Position numbers and translations under genes: made by a program | Part shown: in pieces, positions 42,227 through 50,683 of the stretch | Layout of the letters: each line of letters starts with the position of its first letter | Position numbering within the stretch: position 1 is the first letter of the stretch | The notes under the pieces: generated by a model | The model's input: the letters and a program-made list of their open reading frames with translations, nothing else | Databases searched by the model: none | What the model was told of the DNA's origin: nothing | Source: an uncultured Prevotella sp. | GTDB lineage: Bacteria; Bacteroidota; Bacteroidia; Bacteroidales; Bacteroidaceae | Length of the DNA stretch: 64,000 nucleotides | Assembly (NCBI GenBank): GCA_902497035.1 | Contig: CABVDL010000002.1 | Coordinates: 20,563-84,562, forward strand | Reading direction: 5' to 3'

Positions 42227-44368
42227 TTAGAAGAAGAGGTAGCGGTTGTCAACCACCTTGCCCTTGATGTAAAGCTCATTCATGAAGTTGCCTGCATATT
42301 GCATGGCCTTCTGGCGGAGCTTAGCCTCCTGAGCGGTTTCGTTGAACTTGGCTCCGTTCATGGCTTTCTTCACCACCTGGAACTGGTAGACGCCGGCCAG
42401 ACCTTTCACGGGATGGCTGCTGAACTTGCCGGCTTTCGTGGCATACACGGCACCGCTGAGTGCGGGCTCACTTGCGCCCGTAGCCTGTACGAACACGGGA
42501 GCGGCAAACGTAACCTGATTTACGGTCTGCACCGTGGCACCCTTGCCCTTGGCTGCGGCAATGCTCTTGGCACCGCTGGCCTTGGCAATCAGCATCTCTG
42601 CTTTCTTGTCGCGCATCACCTCGCTCTTCACCATCTCACGAACCTGGGGGTCATCGAGGCCGCGATAACCGGCCGGGTGAATCTTGGTGCAGACAACCAG
42701 CAGCAGGTTGTCGCCGTTGTTACCACACTCATACATCGGTGACACCTGGCCTTCCTTGGCATCAAACAGCCACTTCAGCGCATCGCGGGTAGAGCGCACA
42801 CCGGCCACATTGTGCTGGGATGTCGTTATATCCTTGGCATCCTGATACTGGTAGCCGCTCTTAGCTGCGTTCTTCTCGATGGACTCGGGTGTCTGGTTGG
42901 CACTCACAAATGAACTGAACTTGTTGTAGATAGCGCTGCGGGTGTCCTTGGAGTAGTCGATGGTGCGCTTGATGACGGCGGCAGTATATTTGCTCACCAT
43001 ATTGCGACGGTCGAGAACTTCAACAACGACATTGCCCTGCGTCAGCTTGATGTTCTTATACTCCTTCGGTGCTGCAGTCATCAGGGTGTTGAGGTAATTC
43101 TTCGTGTCTTTGTCCATCGTGTTGGTGTACTCATACTGACGGGAAGTGAGCCATTGCTCAGCGCCTTCTTGGCCATACTTCTTTGCCAGTGCTGCGAAAT
43201 CAGCGCCACTGTTGAGGGCGTTGATGATGGAGTCGGCACGCTGGTGAGCCTCATCCGGAGTAGTGCCGCCCACCTGGATGGCGCGATACTGAACGGAGTC
43301 GGGCAGCTGCTGCTTGGCAACAAGCTTGATGACGTTGAATGAGTTGTCCTGCTTGTTCTCTACAGGACCGAGGGTCTGTCCAACAGACATAGAGTCGAGC
43401 TTGGCAGAGATGTCGGTCGGGAATGCCTCCTTGCCCACTGGGAGTCCAAGATAGGGGACGAGTGACGTGCTCTTGCGGACGACGTCGGTGGGGTCGCCGG
43501 CGGCTGAGAGCTTCTGCGCGAAGCCCTGCATCTGCTTGAGCAACTCGGAACGGTCAGCGGCAGAAGGCGTAATCTGCACGTCAATGTATTTGATGTCACG
43601 GCTTTCGATAATCTGCTGGAAGCGGGGCTTCATCTCGTCGTACTTGGCTTTCAAGTCGCTGTCGGAAATCTTCACCTTGCTGTCGGGGACGGAGGTGTAT
43701 GGATAGGCTGCGAGCTGAATTTGGCTTTCCTCGTTCTCTTCTTTGAAGCTCATCTTTGCCTCTACAGGGTTGGAGAGGAAGCAATGGGCCAAAAGACCGT
43801 TGTATTTCTGGATGAGAAGCTGCTGACGAAGGCTCTTCTCGACGTAGTTCCAGTATTTGTAGATGCTCTCGTACTGCTCACGTGCCTCGGGGTTGGAGGT
43901 CTTCATCTGGTTGTACTGAGCCAGGAACTGCTTGAGCTGGTTGGCGTCGAAGCGGCCCGTCTGCTGGTTGACGAACGGGGTGGAGAGCAACATCTGATTG
44001 GTACCCTCGTTGAGAACATTCTGCATCTCATCGTCGGTAACCGTCAAGCCAAGTTTGTCGCACTCATTCTCGATGAGCTTGTACTGGACATAGTTCTGCC
44101 ATACCTGGTCACGGAGCTGATTGAGCTGGTCGTCGTTGAGGTTGTCCTGTCCCATGAGCTTCATGGCATCCTGAGCCTCGTCGACGAGCTTGGCAAACTC
44201 TTCGTAGTTTATTGATTCTCCTAACACTTCACCGATTTGCTGACGCTGGCTGTTGCGAGTGGAGTCGCAAGAGCGGAACGCTTCCTCGGCAATGAAAGCA
44301 AAGAGGCCTATACCGATGATGATAATCAGGGTAACGCCCCGGCTTCTGATTTTTCCTAATGCTGCCAT
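42227..44368 (-). CDS. PpiD-like periplasmic peptidyl-prolyl isomerase/chaperone
   Basis: A 713-residue membrane-anchored foldase. A single N-terminal TM helix (GVTLIIIIGIGLFAFIAEEA, about 11-30) is followed by a SurA-like N-terminal helical domain (about 40-220; QQIGEVLGESINYEEFAKLV), a parvulin-type rotamase region (about 350-450; SVQYRAIQVGGTTPDEAHQR, FAALAKKYGQEGA), and a long C-terminal domain. It helps newly secreted proteins leave the Sec channel in E. coli; the presence of secA, yidC and lptC nearby suits this. It follows the CNNM/CBS gene by 154 bases with a promoter element between. Confidence 0.92.
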   Translation of the reverse strand: MAALGKIRSRGVTLIIIIGIGLFAFIAEEAFRSCDSTRNSQRQQIGEVLGESINYEEFAKLVDEAQDAMKLMGQDNLNDDQLNQLRDQVWQNYVQYKLIENECDKLGLTVTDDEMQNVLNEGTNQMLLSTPFVNQQTGRFDANQLKQFLAQYNQMKTSNPEAREQYESIYKYWNYVEKSLRQQLLIQKYNGLLAHCFLSNPVEAKMSFKEENEESQIQLAAYPYTSVPDSKVKISDSDLKAKYDEMKPRFQQIIESRDIKYIDVQITPSAADRSELLKQMQGFAQKLSAAGDPTDVVRKSTSLVPYLGLPVGKEAFPTDISAKLDSMSVGQTLGPVENKQDNSFNVIKLVAKQQLPDSVQYRAIQVGGTTPDEAHQRADSIINALNSGADFAALAKKYGQEGAEQWLTSRQYEYTNTMDKDTKNYLNTLMTAAPKEYKNIKLTQGNVVVEVLDRRNMVSKYTAAVIKRTIDYSKDTRSAIYNKFSSFVSANQTPESIEKNAAKSGYQYQDAKDITTSQHNVAGVRSTRDALKWLFDAKEGQVSPMYECGNNGDNLLLVVCTKIHPAGYRGLDDPQVREMVKSEVMRDKKAEMLIAKASGAKSIAAAKGKGATVQTVNQVTFAAPVFVQATGASEPALSGAVYATKAGKFSSHPVKGLAGVYQFQVVKKAMNGAKFNETAQEAKLRQKAMQYAGNFMNELYIKGKVVDNRYLFF

Positions 44369-44431
44369 TGTTTGAATTTATGTTTTTATTTTTATGTTTT
44401 GTCTTTATTGATGCAGTCCTTAAAATGCCCA

Positions 44432-44439
44432 CAAATTTA
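44432..44439 (-). promoter_or_regulatory. -7 element for the PpiD-like gene
   Basis: TAAATTTG on the minus strand, 63 bases before the ATG at 44368. Confidence 0.45.
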
Positions 44440-44522
44440 CGAATAAATCGCCAAATACGTGAATTTTCAGTCGTAAAAATTTCCTTATGCCCTTATTTAA
44501 AGGCTTTATCCATTGTATTCAG

Positions 44523-45803
44523 TTACTTGGACGACTTTTCCACGGTGAGTTTGACAAGTTCAATTTTAGTAACGGTCATCTTTAGAATCTTGAAGCAATA
44601 GCGGCCGACATGTACTTCCTCGTTGAGTTTGGGGAAGCTTTGGTATTCGTGCAGGATGAGTCCACCAACCGTCATATACTCATCGCTTTCAGGAAGGTCG
44701 AGGTGGAACATGTCGTTGACCTTGTCGATTTCCATCCGCGCGGAGAGTATGAAATTGTTGTCGTCAATCTTTTTGGCAATCAGGTTGTCGCTGTCGTGCT
44801 CATCTTGAATGTCGCCGAAGATTTCCTCAACGATGTCCTCGAGCGACACCAGTCCGCTGGTGCCGCCGAACTCATCCACCACAACACCGAGGCTTTTCTT
44901 CTGTTGAAGGAAGATGCGCATGAGCTTTTGGGCGGCCATGGTCTCGGGTACGAAAGGCATCTTTCGGATGGAGTCCTGCCATCGGGATGGTTTGCGGAAC
45001 ATCTCCTGACTGTGGATGTACCCGACGATATGGTCGATGTCGCCCTTGTAGACGACTATTTTCGAATTGCCGCTCTCGATGAATTTCTGCATCAATTCAT
45101 TGATGTCGCATGTATCCATATCCACGGCATTGATTTCAGTACGGGGCTTCATGCAGTCACGAACCTTGATGTCGGGAAAGTCCAATGCGTTTTGAAAAAT
45201 CTTCACCTCGTCTCCAGCCTTGTTGCTGTCGGGCGTGTTGTTGATGGAAGATTGCAGCAGATAGTCTAAATCTACCTTGGTGAAGCTGTCCTCTGTATTG
45301 CTCTTGTCAATTCTGATTCCGAACAGCCGTAGGAGGATACGCGACAAGAATGTGGAGAGCCTGCTGATTGGCCATAGGATGATGTAAAACAATGCGGCCA
45401 GCGGTGCAAAGAATGTAAGCAACTTGTTGGGGCTGCTCTTGAAGAATGTTTTAGGCAGAAACTCGCCGGTGAAAAGCATGACGAGCGTTGACAGAATGGT
45501 GTCAAGGGTTACCCGCCAACCGGCATCCAGCTCTGCAAAGAGGGTGCTGTCGAAAATACGGGCAAAGAGAATGCCATAAACCACAAGCACGATGTTGTTG
45601 CCCACGAGCATCGTTGAGACGAACCCGTTAGGGTGGTGGTAGAAGAAGTTGATGAGCCTTTGAGAGAGCGCGTTCTTCTCTTTGTCCATTTCTGCAAGCA
45701 TGCGGTTGCTTGAGACGAACGCTATCTCCATGCCTGAGAAAAAGGCACTCAGCACCATCGTCAAGAGTAATTCTATGATATACGATAAAGCAATTTGATC
45801 CAC
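44523..45803 (-). CDS. CNNM/CBS-domain membrane protein (hemolysin/CorC family)
   Basis: A 426-residue inner-membrane protein. The N-terminal DUF21/CNNM part has four TM helices (IIELLLTMVLSAFFSGMEIA; MLVGNNIVLVVYGILFARIF; LSTLVMLFTGEFLPKTFF), followed by a CBS pair (about 215-340, VRDCMKPRTEINAVDMDT) and the CorC_HlyC C-terminal domain (about 350-426). CNNM proteins export magnesium; the older label hemolysin is not informative. It starts with GTG at 45803, the only suitable codon before the first TM. Its start lies 32 bases behind lptC. Confidence 0.92.
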   Translation of the reverse strand: MDQIALSYIIELLLTMVLSAFFSGMEIAFVSSNRMLAEMDKEKNALSQRLINFFYHHPNGFVSTMLVGNNIVLVVYGILFARIFDSTLFAELDAGWRVTLDTILSTLVMLFTGEFLPKTFFKSSPNKLLTFFAPLAALFYIILWPISRLSTFLSRILLRLFGIRIDKSNTEDSFTKVDLDYLLQSSINNTPDSNKAGDEVKIFQNALDFPDIKVRDCMKPRTEINAVDMDTCDINELMQKFIESGNSKIVVYKGDIDHIVGYIHSQEMFRKPSRWQDSIRKMPFVPETMAAQKLMRIFLQQKKSLGVVVDEFGGTSGLVSLEDIVEEIFGDIQDEHDSDNLIAKKIDDNNFILSARMEIDKVNDMFHLDLPESDEYMTVGGLILHEYQSFPKLNEEVHVGRYCFKILKMTVTKIELVKLTVEKSSK

Positions 45804-45835
45804 GATTCAACTGTTTGCTTTTTCAGATTGTTATG

Positions 45836-46489
45836 CTATTGGCCTATCCTTGAGGGAATGGCTTTCGACCGTTGCTGCACCGCAGTGTCGGCGGGTGATG
45901 TAGGCGCACTGTTATTGTCACCGCCGGTGAAGTCCTGACTTTCGAATGAGCCTTTTGAGTTAGTTACGTAATAATGCGTCATCCGCTCGTCCGACCGGAA
46001 ATAGCTGCCTTGCAAGGTGCGCTCCGGTGTCACCAGACGGGAGAACACATTGGAATAAAGCTCATGCTTATTCTCATCCCAAAAAAGCTCCTCGCTATTG
46101 AAGCGAAGACCGTCTTTTGTCAGTATGCGGACACGCGACCTCAGTTCCCACAAGCGTTGCTGGTCAAAGTAGTAAGCGGTGTCGCACTGTATATAAGCCT
46201 GGGCATGGAATTTCTCATCAAACTGCTCAAGGAACAGGCCCTTGTCAAATACCCATCTTGACGGGTTGCGCGCCTGGTTGACTTCCCATCGCTCGGTGAC
46301 AATCCTGTATTTGATGACACCGGAATCGGAGATGAGCGTGTTGACACCATACGATGTCATCACGGCCACCGAGTCTTGCGGACGGACCGCAGGAGCCGTG
46401 TGCTCAACGGTTTCCTGGCACGACATTGCCGTTGTCGTGACAATGGCCCCCAATGCCAGCGTGACAATATGCCTACCTGTTACAGACAT
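45836..46489 (-). CDS. lptC: LptC-type lipopolysaccharide export lipoprotein
   Basis: A 217-residue lipoprotein of the LPS transport bridge that receives LPS from the LptBFG transporter. The signal sequence ends in lipobox AMSC (Cys at about residue 24), so it is lipidated, as in other Bacteroidetes LptC proteins. The mature part has the LptC beta-fold: DSGVIKYRIVTERWEV, then VLTKDGLRFNSEELFWDENK and FRSDERMTHYYVTNSKGSF. The ATG at 46489 is used instead of the longer frame to 46531, which overlaps the preceding barrel gene. Eight bases separate it from that gene. Confidence 0.88.
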   Translation of the reverse strand: MSVTGRHIVTLALGAIVTTTAMSCQETVEHTAPAVRPQDSVAVMTSYGVNTLISDSGVIKYRIVTERWEVNQARNPSRWVFDKGLFLEQFDEKFHAQAYIQCDTAYYFDQQRLWELRSRVRILTKDGLRFNSEELFWDENKHELYSNVFSRLVTPERTLQGSYFRSDERMTHYYVTNSKGSFESQDFTGGDNNSAPTSPADTAVQQRSKAIPSRIGQ

Positions 46490-46496
46490 TGGCAGA

Positions 46497-47819
46497 TTAG
46501 TTAAGCTTCCATTTGGCAAACCAGCGCTCATTGAACGTCAGCCCAATGTTGATGCGGAATATATTTTCCGTGATAAAGCCCTTGGCAGCCTGATGTGCCC
46601 ATTGCGCACTGATGTTGAGCGTTGAACGGTTGTTCCAACTGTTGATGATGGGAATGCCGAAGCCCAGGCTGGCGCTCAGCTCCTTGGGTCCGTCGTTGCG
46701 GGCGCCGGAGGCACCGTATATATAATAATAAGGTGTGGCATAGGAAACGCCTGCACGGTAATGCACACGCTGGAAAAAGTGGCGGCCCATGACATTGGGA
46801 CAATAATCAGCACCCACAGTCACCTTATGGCGGTTCTTATATTGACCGCTTTGCATCACGTAGCTGGTGTTGCCATTGTCTTCTGATACGGCCGGGGCAT
46901 CCACGTCAGACCATTTCTGAAGTGTGTAGTCAAGACCTACTTTCAGTTGGTTGCTATGGTTGTACATCAGGCCAATGCCCAATGTGGTTGGAATTTCGAG
47001 GTGAAGACTGGGCTTGCCGGCACCGGGATAAGACGTGGTGTCTGACACGCTGGTCTGTGAGTTGCTGTTAATCTCAATCATCTCTGGCTTTCCCCCGATG
47101 CTGTGGCCAGGCGAATAGGTGAGGCCAAGGGTTAGGAGGTCGGTCTTGTTGAGTTTTTGTGTGTATTGGGCGCCGAAGTCCAGCTTGTAGCTTCTCACAT
47201 CGGCGGTATACTGGCGAGACAAGGTGTTGACATACGTGTTGCTATAGCTGTTGATGGCCGAACGCGTGTAGCTGCCGTAAAGGTAGCTGCCATTTACACC
47301 AATCGAGAAGTTGCGGAACGGTGACCAGCCGAGGCCGAGGTAAACCTGATGCAGTCCGCCACTGCCGGAATAGCTGTTGGTGGAAGTTGTCTTGTTGGGG
47401 TCGTTGAGTTGTTTGGAGGTGGAATAGGAGTAGCCGATGTTGGTATAGGGCAGAATTCCAAAGCTCATGCCCAGGTGCCGAAACATCCGAAAGCCGCCTA
47501 CAACGTATTCAAAGTCAGCGTTGTTGGCATTTTTCTTGACTCCGCCTTCCTTGAAGTTGGTAATCTGTCCGGTCAGGCCCGCATCAAAAAGAAACGTCAG
47601 ACTGTCGAGCTCTGCATATGAGGCAGGGTTGAGATAGTTAATCTGGGCATGTTCGTGGAAACCAATGCCCACGCCGTTCATGCCCCTGTTGAAGCCTGAG
47701 GATTGTTCGGAGAGTGCTCCCAATGCATACTGGCTGTATGGGGAATTGGTGCCGCTCTGAGCCATTGTGGTACCGGCTGACAGCAACAGCAGCATTGATG
47801 CTATTATGGTTTTCTTCAT
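46497..47819 (-). CDS. Outer-membrane beta-barrel protein (FadL-like superfamily)
   Basis: A 440-residue exported barrel. Signal peptide MKKTIIASMLLLLSAGTTMAQ; N-terminal segment NSPYSQYALGALSEQSSGFN and INYLNPASYAELDSL, which parallels the NPA motif of FadL-like proteins. Amphipathic strands continue to the end, with a last strand NIFRINIGLTFNERWF. It leads a minus-strand group with lptC and the CNNM protein, conserved as an envelope module. Substrate unknown. Confidence 0.85.
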   Translation of the reverse strand: MKKTIIASMLLLLSAGTTMAQSGTNSPYSQYALGALSEQSSGFNRGMNGVGIGFHEHAQINYLNPASYAELDSLTFLFDAGLTGQITNFKEGGVKKNANNADFEYVVGGFRMFRHLGMSFGILPYTNIGYSYSTSKQLNDPNKTTSTNSYSGSGGLHQVYLGLGWSPFRNFSIGVNGSYLYGSYTRSAINSYSNTYVNTLSRQYTADVRSYKLDFGAQYTQKLNKTDLLTLGLTYSPGHSIGGKPEMIEINSNSQTSVSDTTSYPGAGKPSLHLEIPTTLGIGLMYNHSNQLKVGLDYTLQKWSDVDAPAVSEDNGNTSYVMQSGQYKNRHKVTVGADYCPNVMGRHFFQRVHYRAGVSYATPYYYIYGASGARNDGPKELSASLGFGIPIINSWNNRSTLNISAQWAHQAAKGFITENIFRINIGLTFNERWFAKWKLN

Positions 47820-47872
47820 CTGTGTTGTTTCTTTCTATGCGATTATATCTCTTCGAAAATAAAAACTAAGTG

Positions 47873-47880
47873 CAAAAGTA
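47873..47880 (-). promoter_or_regulatory. -7 element for the envelope gene group
   Basis: TACTTTTG on the minus strand, 53 bases before the ATG at 47819. Confidence 0.45.
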
Positions 47881-47925
47881 TTGAAAAAAAACGAGATAAA
47901 CACACGATAAGTGGAAATAATAAGG

Positions 47926-47933
47926 TATTTTTG
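47926..47933 (+). promoter_or_regulatory. -7 element immediately upstream of the DUF4105 gene
   Basis: TATTTTTG ends four bases ahead of the GTG at 47938, so any transcript from it would be nearly leaderless or start inside the codon. Confidence 0.4.
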
Positions 47934-47937
47934 CAGT

Positions 47938-49209
47938 GTGAAATATTTCAAACAAAGATTTAGGGCTTGTCTTTTTGCTTTTCTGGCTTGGTTGTCCTTG
48001 GCTTTCCCAATGGATATGAGTGCGCAGGAGACATCCAATATACCTGCCGTCAAGAGTGAGAGGGACTCGCTGTTGAGGGCTATGGAGCATGTGGAGATAA
48101 GTCTTCTTACCTGCTCGCCCGGCAAGGAGATATGGAGCCTTTACGGCCATACTGCCATACGCTATACCGACTATCTCAGCGGGGCTGACCTCGCCGTCAA
48201 CTATGGCATGTTCAGCTTCTCCCAGCCAAACTTTGTGCTGCGTTTCGTCTTTGGACGCACCGACTATCAGATGGGCATTACACCCTTTACCGAGTTTGCC
48301 GGAGAGTATGCCAGCCAAGGGCGAACGGTCATTCAGCAGCGTCTCCATCTTTCGGCGGCGGACAAGCTTGCAATCACGGGGCAGATTGCAAAGAACTATG
48401 AGCCCGCCAACAGGGTTTACCGCTACAATTTCTTTTACGACAATTGCACGACGCGGGCAAGGGACATGCTCATAGACCATCTTGTGGGCAAGAGAGTCGA
48501 TTACAGGGCTAATCCCCGGATTACAACGTCCTATCGTGAAATGGTGCACCAATGGAACGCCGACCATCGGTGGGCACGTTTCGGCAATGACTTGCTGCTG
48601 GGCCTGGCGGCCGACTTCAAGACCAACTCGCGGCAGCAACAGTTTCTTCCCGACAGTCTTCGCGCGGCTTTCGACAAGGCCGTTGTAACGGATGCGTCGG
48701 GCAAGCGCTATCAATTGGTAGATTCTACCTTTAATGCCGTCGAGCCTTCCGGGGCAGAGGTAACTGGGGCTGCAGGCCTTTGGGACACCATTGACCCGTG
48801 GATGGTGTTTGCCGTCGTATTGGCGCTCACTATTGCCATTTCTGCCATTGAGCTGAGGCGCGGGCGCACCATCTGGCTCTATGATGTCGTGCTGCTCACC
48901 CTTGACGGGCTGGCAGGCTTGTGTCTCTTTATGATGATTTTCTCTTATCATCCCACAGTGCAGGTTAATATGCAGCTGTTGTTGCTCAATCCATTAAGCA
49001 TCCTTATGGTTTATCCAGTGGGAAAGAGTGCTATAAGACATCGGTATAACCGCTATTGGACAGTGTTGTTCATTTGCCTGCTGCTTTTCCTGGTCAGCAC
49101 TGTTTTTCAGCATCCGGCAGAGGGAATGCCATTTTTGGCATGCTCTTTGATGGTACGTTGCTATATGAACTATAAACTCTATAATCATAAAGAGAAACAA
49201 TTAGGATAA
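47938..49209 (+). CDS. DUF4105 membrane protein (Lnb-type lipoprotein N-acyltransferase candidate)
   Basis: A 423-residue inner-membrane protein. A signal peptide (about 1-30) is followed by the DUF4105 domain with conserved H71 in SLYGHTAIRY and C170 in FYDNCTTRARDM, a Cys-His pair as in NlpC/P60-like folds, then four to five TM helices from about residue 290 to the end. The same family was described as a lipoprotein N-acyltransferase (Lnb) in Bacteroides, so this protein may add the third acyl chain to lipoproteins. GTG at 47938 is the first start that gives a signal peptide. The stop overlaps the next ATG (TAATG). Confidence 0.83.
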   Translation: MKYFKQRFRACLFAFLAWLSLAFPMDMSAQETSNIPAVKSERDSLLRAMEHVEISLLTCSPGKEIWSLYGHTAIRYTDYLSGADLAVNYGMFSFSQPNFVLRFVFGRTDYQMGITPFTEFAGEYASQGRTVIQQRLHLSAADKLAITGQIAKNYEPANRVYRYNFFYDNCTTRARDMLIDHLVGKRVDYRANPRITTSYREMVHQWNADHRWARFGNDLLLGLAADFKTNSRQQQFLPDSLRAAFDKAVVTDASGKRYQLVDSTFNAVEPSGAEVTGAAGLWDTIDPWMVFAVVLALTIAISAIELRRGRTIWLYDVVLLTLDGLAGLCLFMMIFSYHPTVQVNMQLLLLNPLSILMVYPVGKSAIRHRYNRYWTVLFICLLLFLVSTVFQHPAEGMPFLACSLMVRCYMNYKLYNHKEKQLG

Positions 49210-50618
49210 TGCGTTATCTTGCACTCATACTGGCAGCTTTGACCTCTGCCCAACTCCAAGCGTATGACCTCGCCCCCAAACTGGTGGTGACGGTCACTAT
49301 TGACCAGTTGCGTGCCGATTATATAGAGGCTTTCAACAGCTATTATTCCCGCTATGGCTTCCGGCGCATTATCGACGGCGGCTTAGTCTATGATGGTGCC
49401 AGCTATCCTTTTTCCCCCGTTGACCGCGCATCGGCCGTAGCCGCCATCTCTACCGGCACCACACCTTTCTACAATGGCATCATCGGTGAGCAGTGGTTAG
49501 ACCGCAAGACGCTGCAGCCTACCGGCTGTGTTGACGACGAGACGCTGTCGGCCTCGCCAGCACGCTTGCGCACCTCCACGGTGAGCGATGAGCTGAAGGT
49601 CAGTTCCAATGGCAAGTCGCTCATCTACTCTTTTGCCGTCAACAGGGCAACGGCCATTCTTTCCGGCGGCCATGAGGCCGACGGTGTCTATTGGATTGGT
49701 GGCGACGGACTATGGACCAGCTCGGCTTATTATGAGAAAGGCTTACCGAAATGGGTGCGCACTTATAATAAGGAGTACGAGCGGTTGCAGAAGAAGCGCG
49801 AGATGTACCAGGACAACGACAATGTTGTGGACATGGTAATCAGCGCCTTGCAGAACACAGAGTTGGGCCGTGACACCAACACGGACATGCTCAACATCGC
49901 CCTCTCCGCCGCCATGCCCTCTGGCAAGAACACAGGCAACTGGCAGAAGGATATGTCGGCCGTCTACCATGAGCTGGACTTCTCTCTGGGCCGCATCATC
50001 AACACCGTTGAGAAGCGCATAGGGCTTGACAACGTGCTGTTCGTCGTCACCTCCACGGGTTACACAGAAGAAAAGCCCGTTGACGTGAAACGTTACCGCA
50101 TCCCCTCCGGCACGTTCTATATCAACCGCACCGCCAGCCTGCTCAATATGTATCTCGGCGCCATCTATGGGCAGGGACGCTATGTCGAGCAGTGGTTTGG
50201 CAATCAGCTTTATCTCAACCATCGCCTTATCGAGCAAAACAGGCTGTCGCTGCATGAGATACTCAGCCGAAGCCAGGATTTCCTGTTGCAGAACGCCGGC
50301 GTGGCAGATGTCTATACCAGCGAGCGGCTGCTTGCCGGCAACAACGACATCCAGCTCATACGCGCCGGCTACAATCCCTCGCTGAGCGGCGACATCATCA
50401 TCAAGGTTGCTCCGGGATGGAATTTGCTCAACGAGAACACGCAGCAGTCCTATACCAGCCGCGCCAATGTGTTCTCTTTCCCCATCATATTCTTTGGTGC
50501 CAACATCAGGCATGACAAGGTGTCATTACTGGTTACAGTCGACCGCATTGCGCCGACCATTGCCAAGACCATCCGTATCAGGGCGCCAAACGCATGCAGC
50601 GCGGCTCCATTGTTTTAG
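49209..50618 (+). CDS. Exported alkaline phosphatase superfamily protein
   Basis: A 469-residue secreted protein of the type I phosphodiesterase/nucleotide pyrophosphatase superfamily, similar to PafA-type phosphatases of Bacteroidetes. Signal peptide MRYLALILAALTSAQLQA; metal-ligand region VTVTIDQLRADYIEAF; the nucleophile loop is RASAVAAISTGTTPFYNGII, with a Thr or Ser as the likely nucleophile; VFVVTSTGYTEEKPV lies later. It is somewhat shorter than PafA (about 540) and the classical DHG motif near the end is not clear. Translation is coupled to the DUF4105 gene. Substrate unknown. Confidence 0.85.
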   Translation: MRYLALILAALTSAQLQAYDLAPKLVVTVTIDQLRADYIEAFNSYYSRYGFRRIIDGGLVYDGASYPFSPVDRASAVAAISTGTTPFYNGIIGEQWLDRKTLQPTGCVDDETLSASPARLRTSTVSDELKVSSNGKSLIYSFAVNRATAILSGGHEADGVYWIGGDGLWTSSAYYEKGLPKWVRTYNKEYERLQKKREMYQDNDNVVDMVISALQNTELGRDTNTDMLNIALSAAMPSGKNTGNWQKDMSAVYHELDFSLGRIINTVEKRIGLDNVLFVVTSTGYTEEKPVDVKRYRIPSGTFYINRTASLLNMYLGAIYGQGRYVEQWFGNQLYLNHRLIEQNRLSLHEILSRSQDFLLQNAGVADVYTSERLLAGNNDIQLIRAGYNPSLSGDIIIKVAPGWNLLNENTQQSYTSRANVFSFPIIFFGANIRHDKVSLLVTVDRIAPTIAKTIRIRAPNACSAAPLF

Positions 50619-50683
50619 TTGTCATTTCTTAATTGACGACACCATCCATTCATCACACATCAAGCAAAATAACAATACAACAT

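Noticed and set aside
47866..48951. 361-codon minus-strand frame opposite the DUF4105 gene
   Set aside because: It overlaps the promoter of the barrel gene and the conserved DUF4105 domain; no motif seen.
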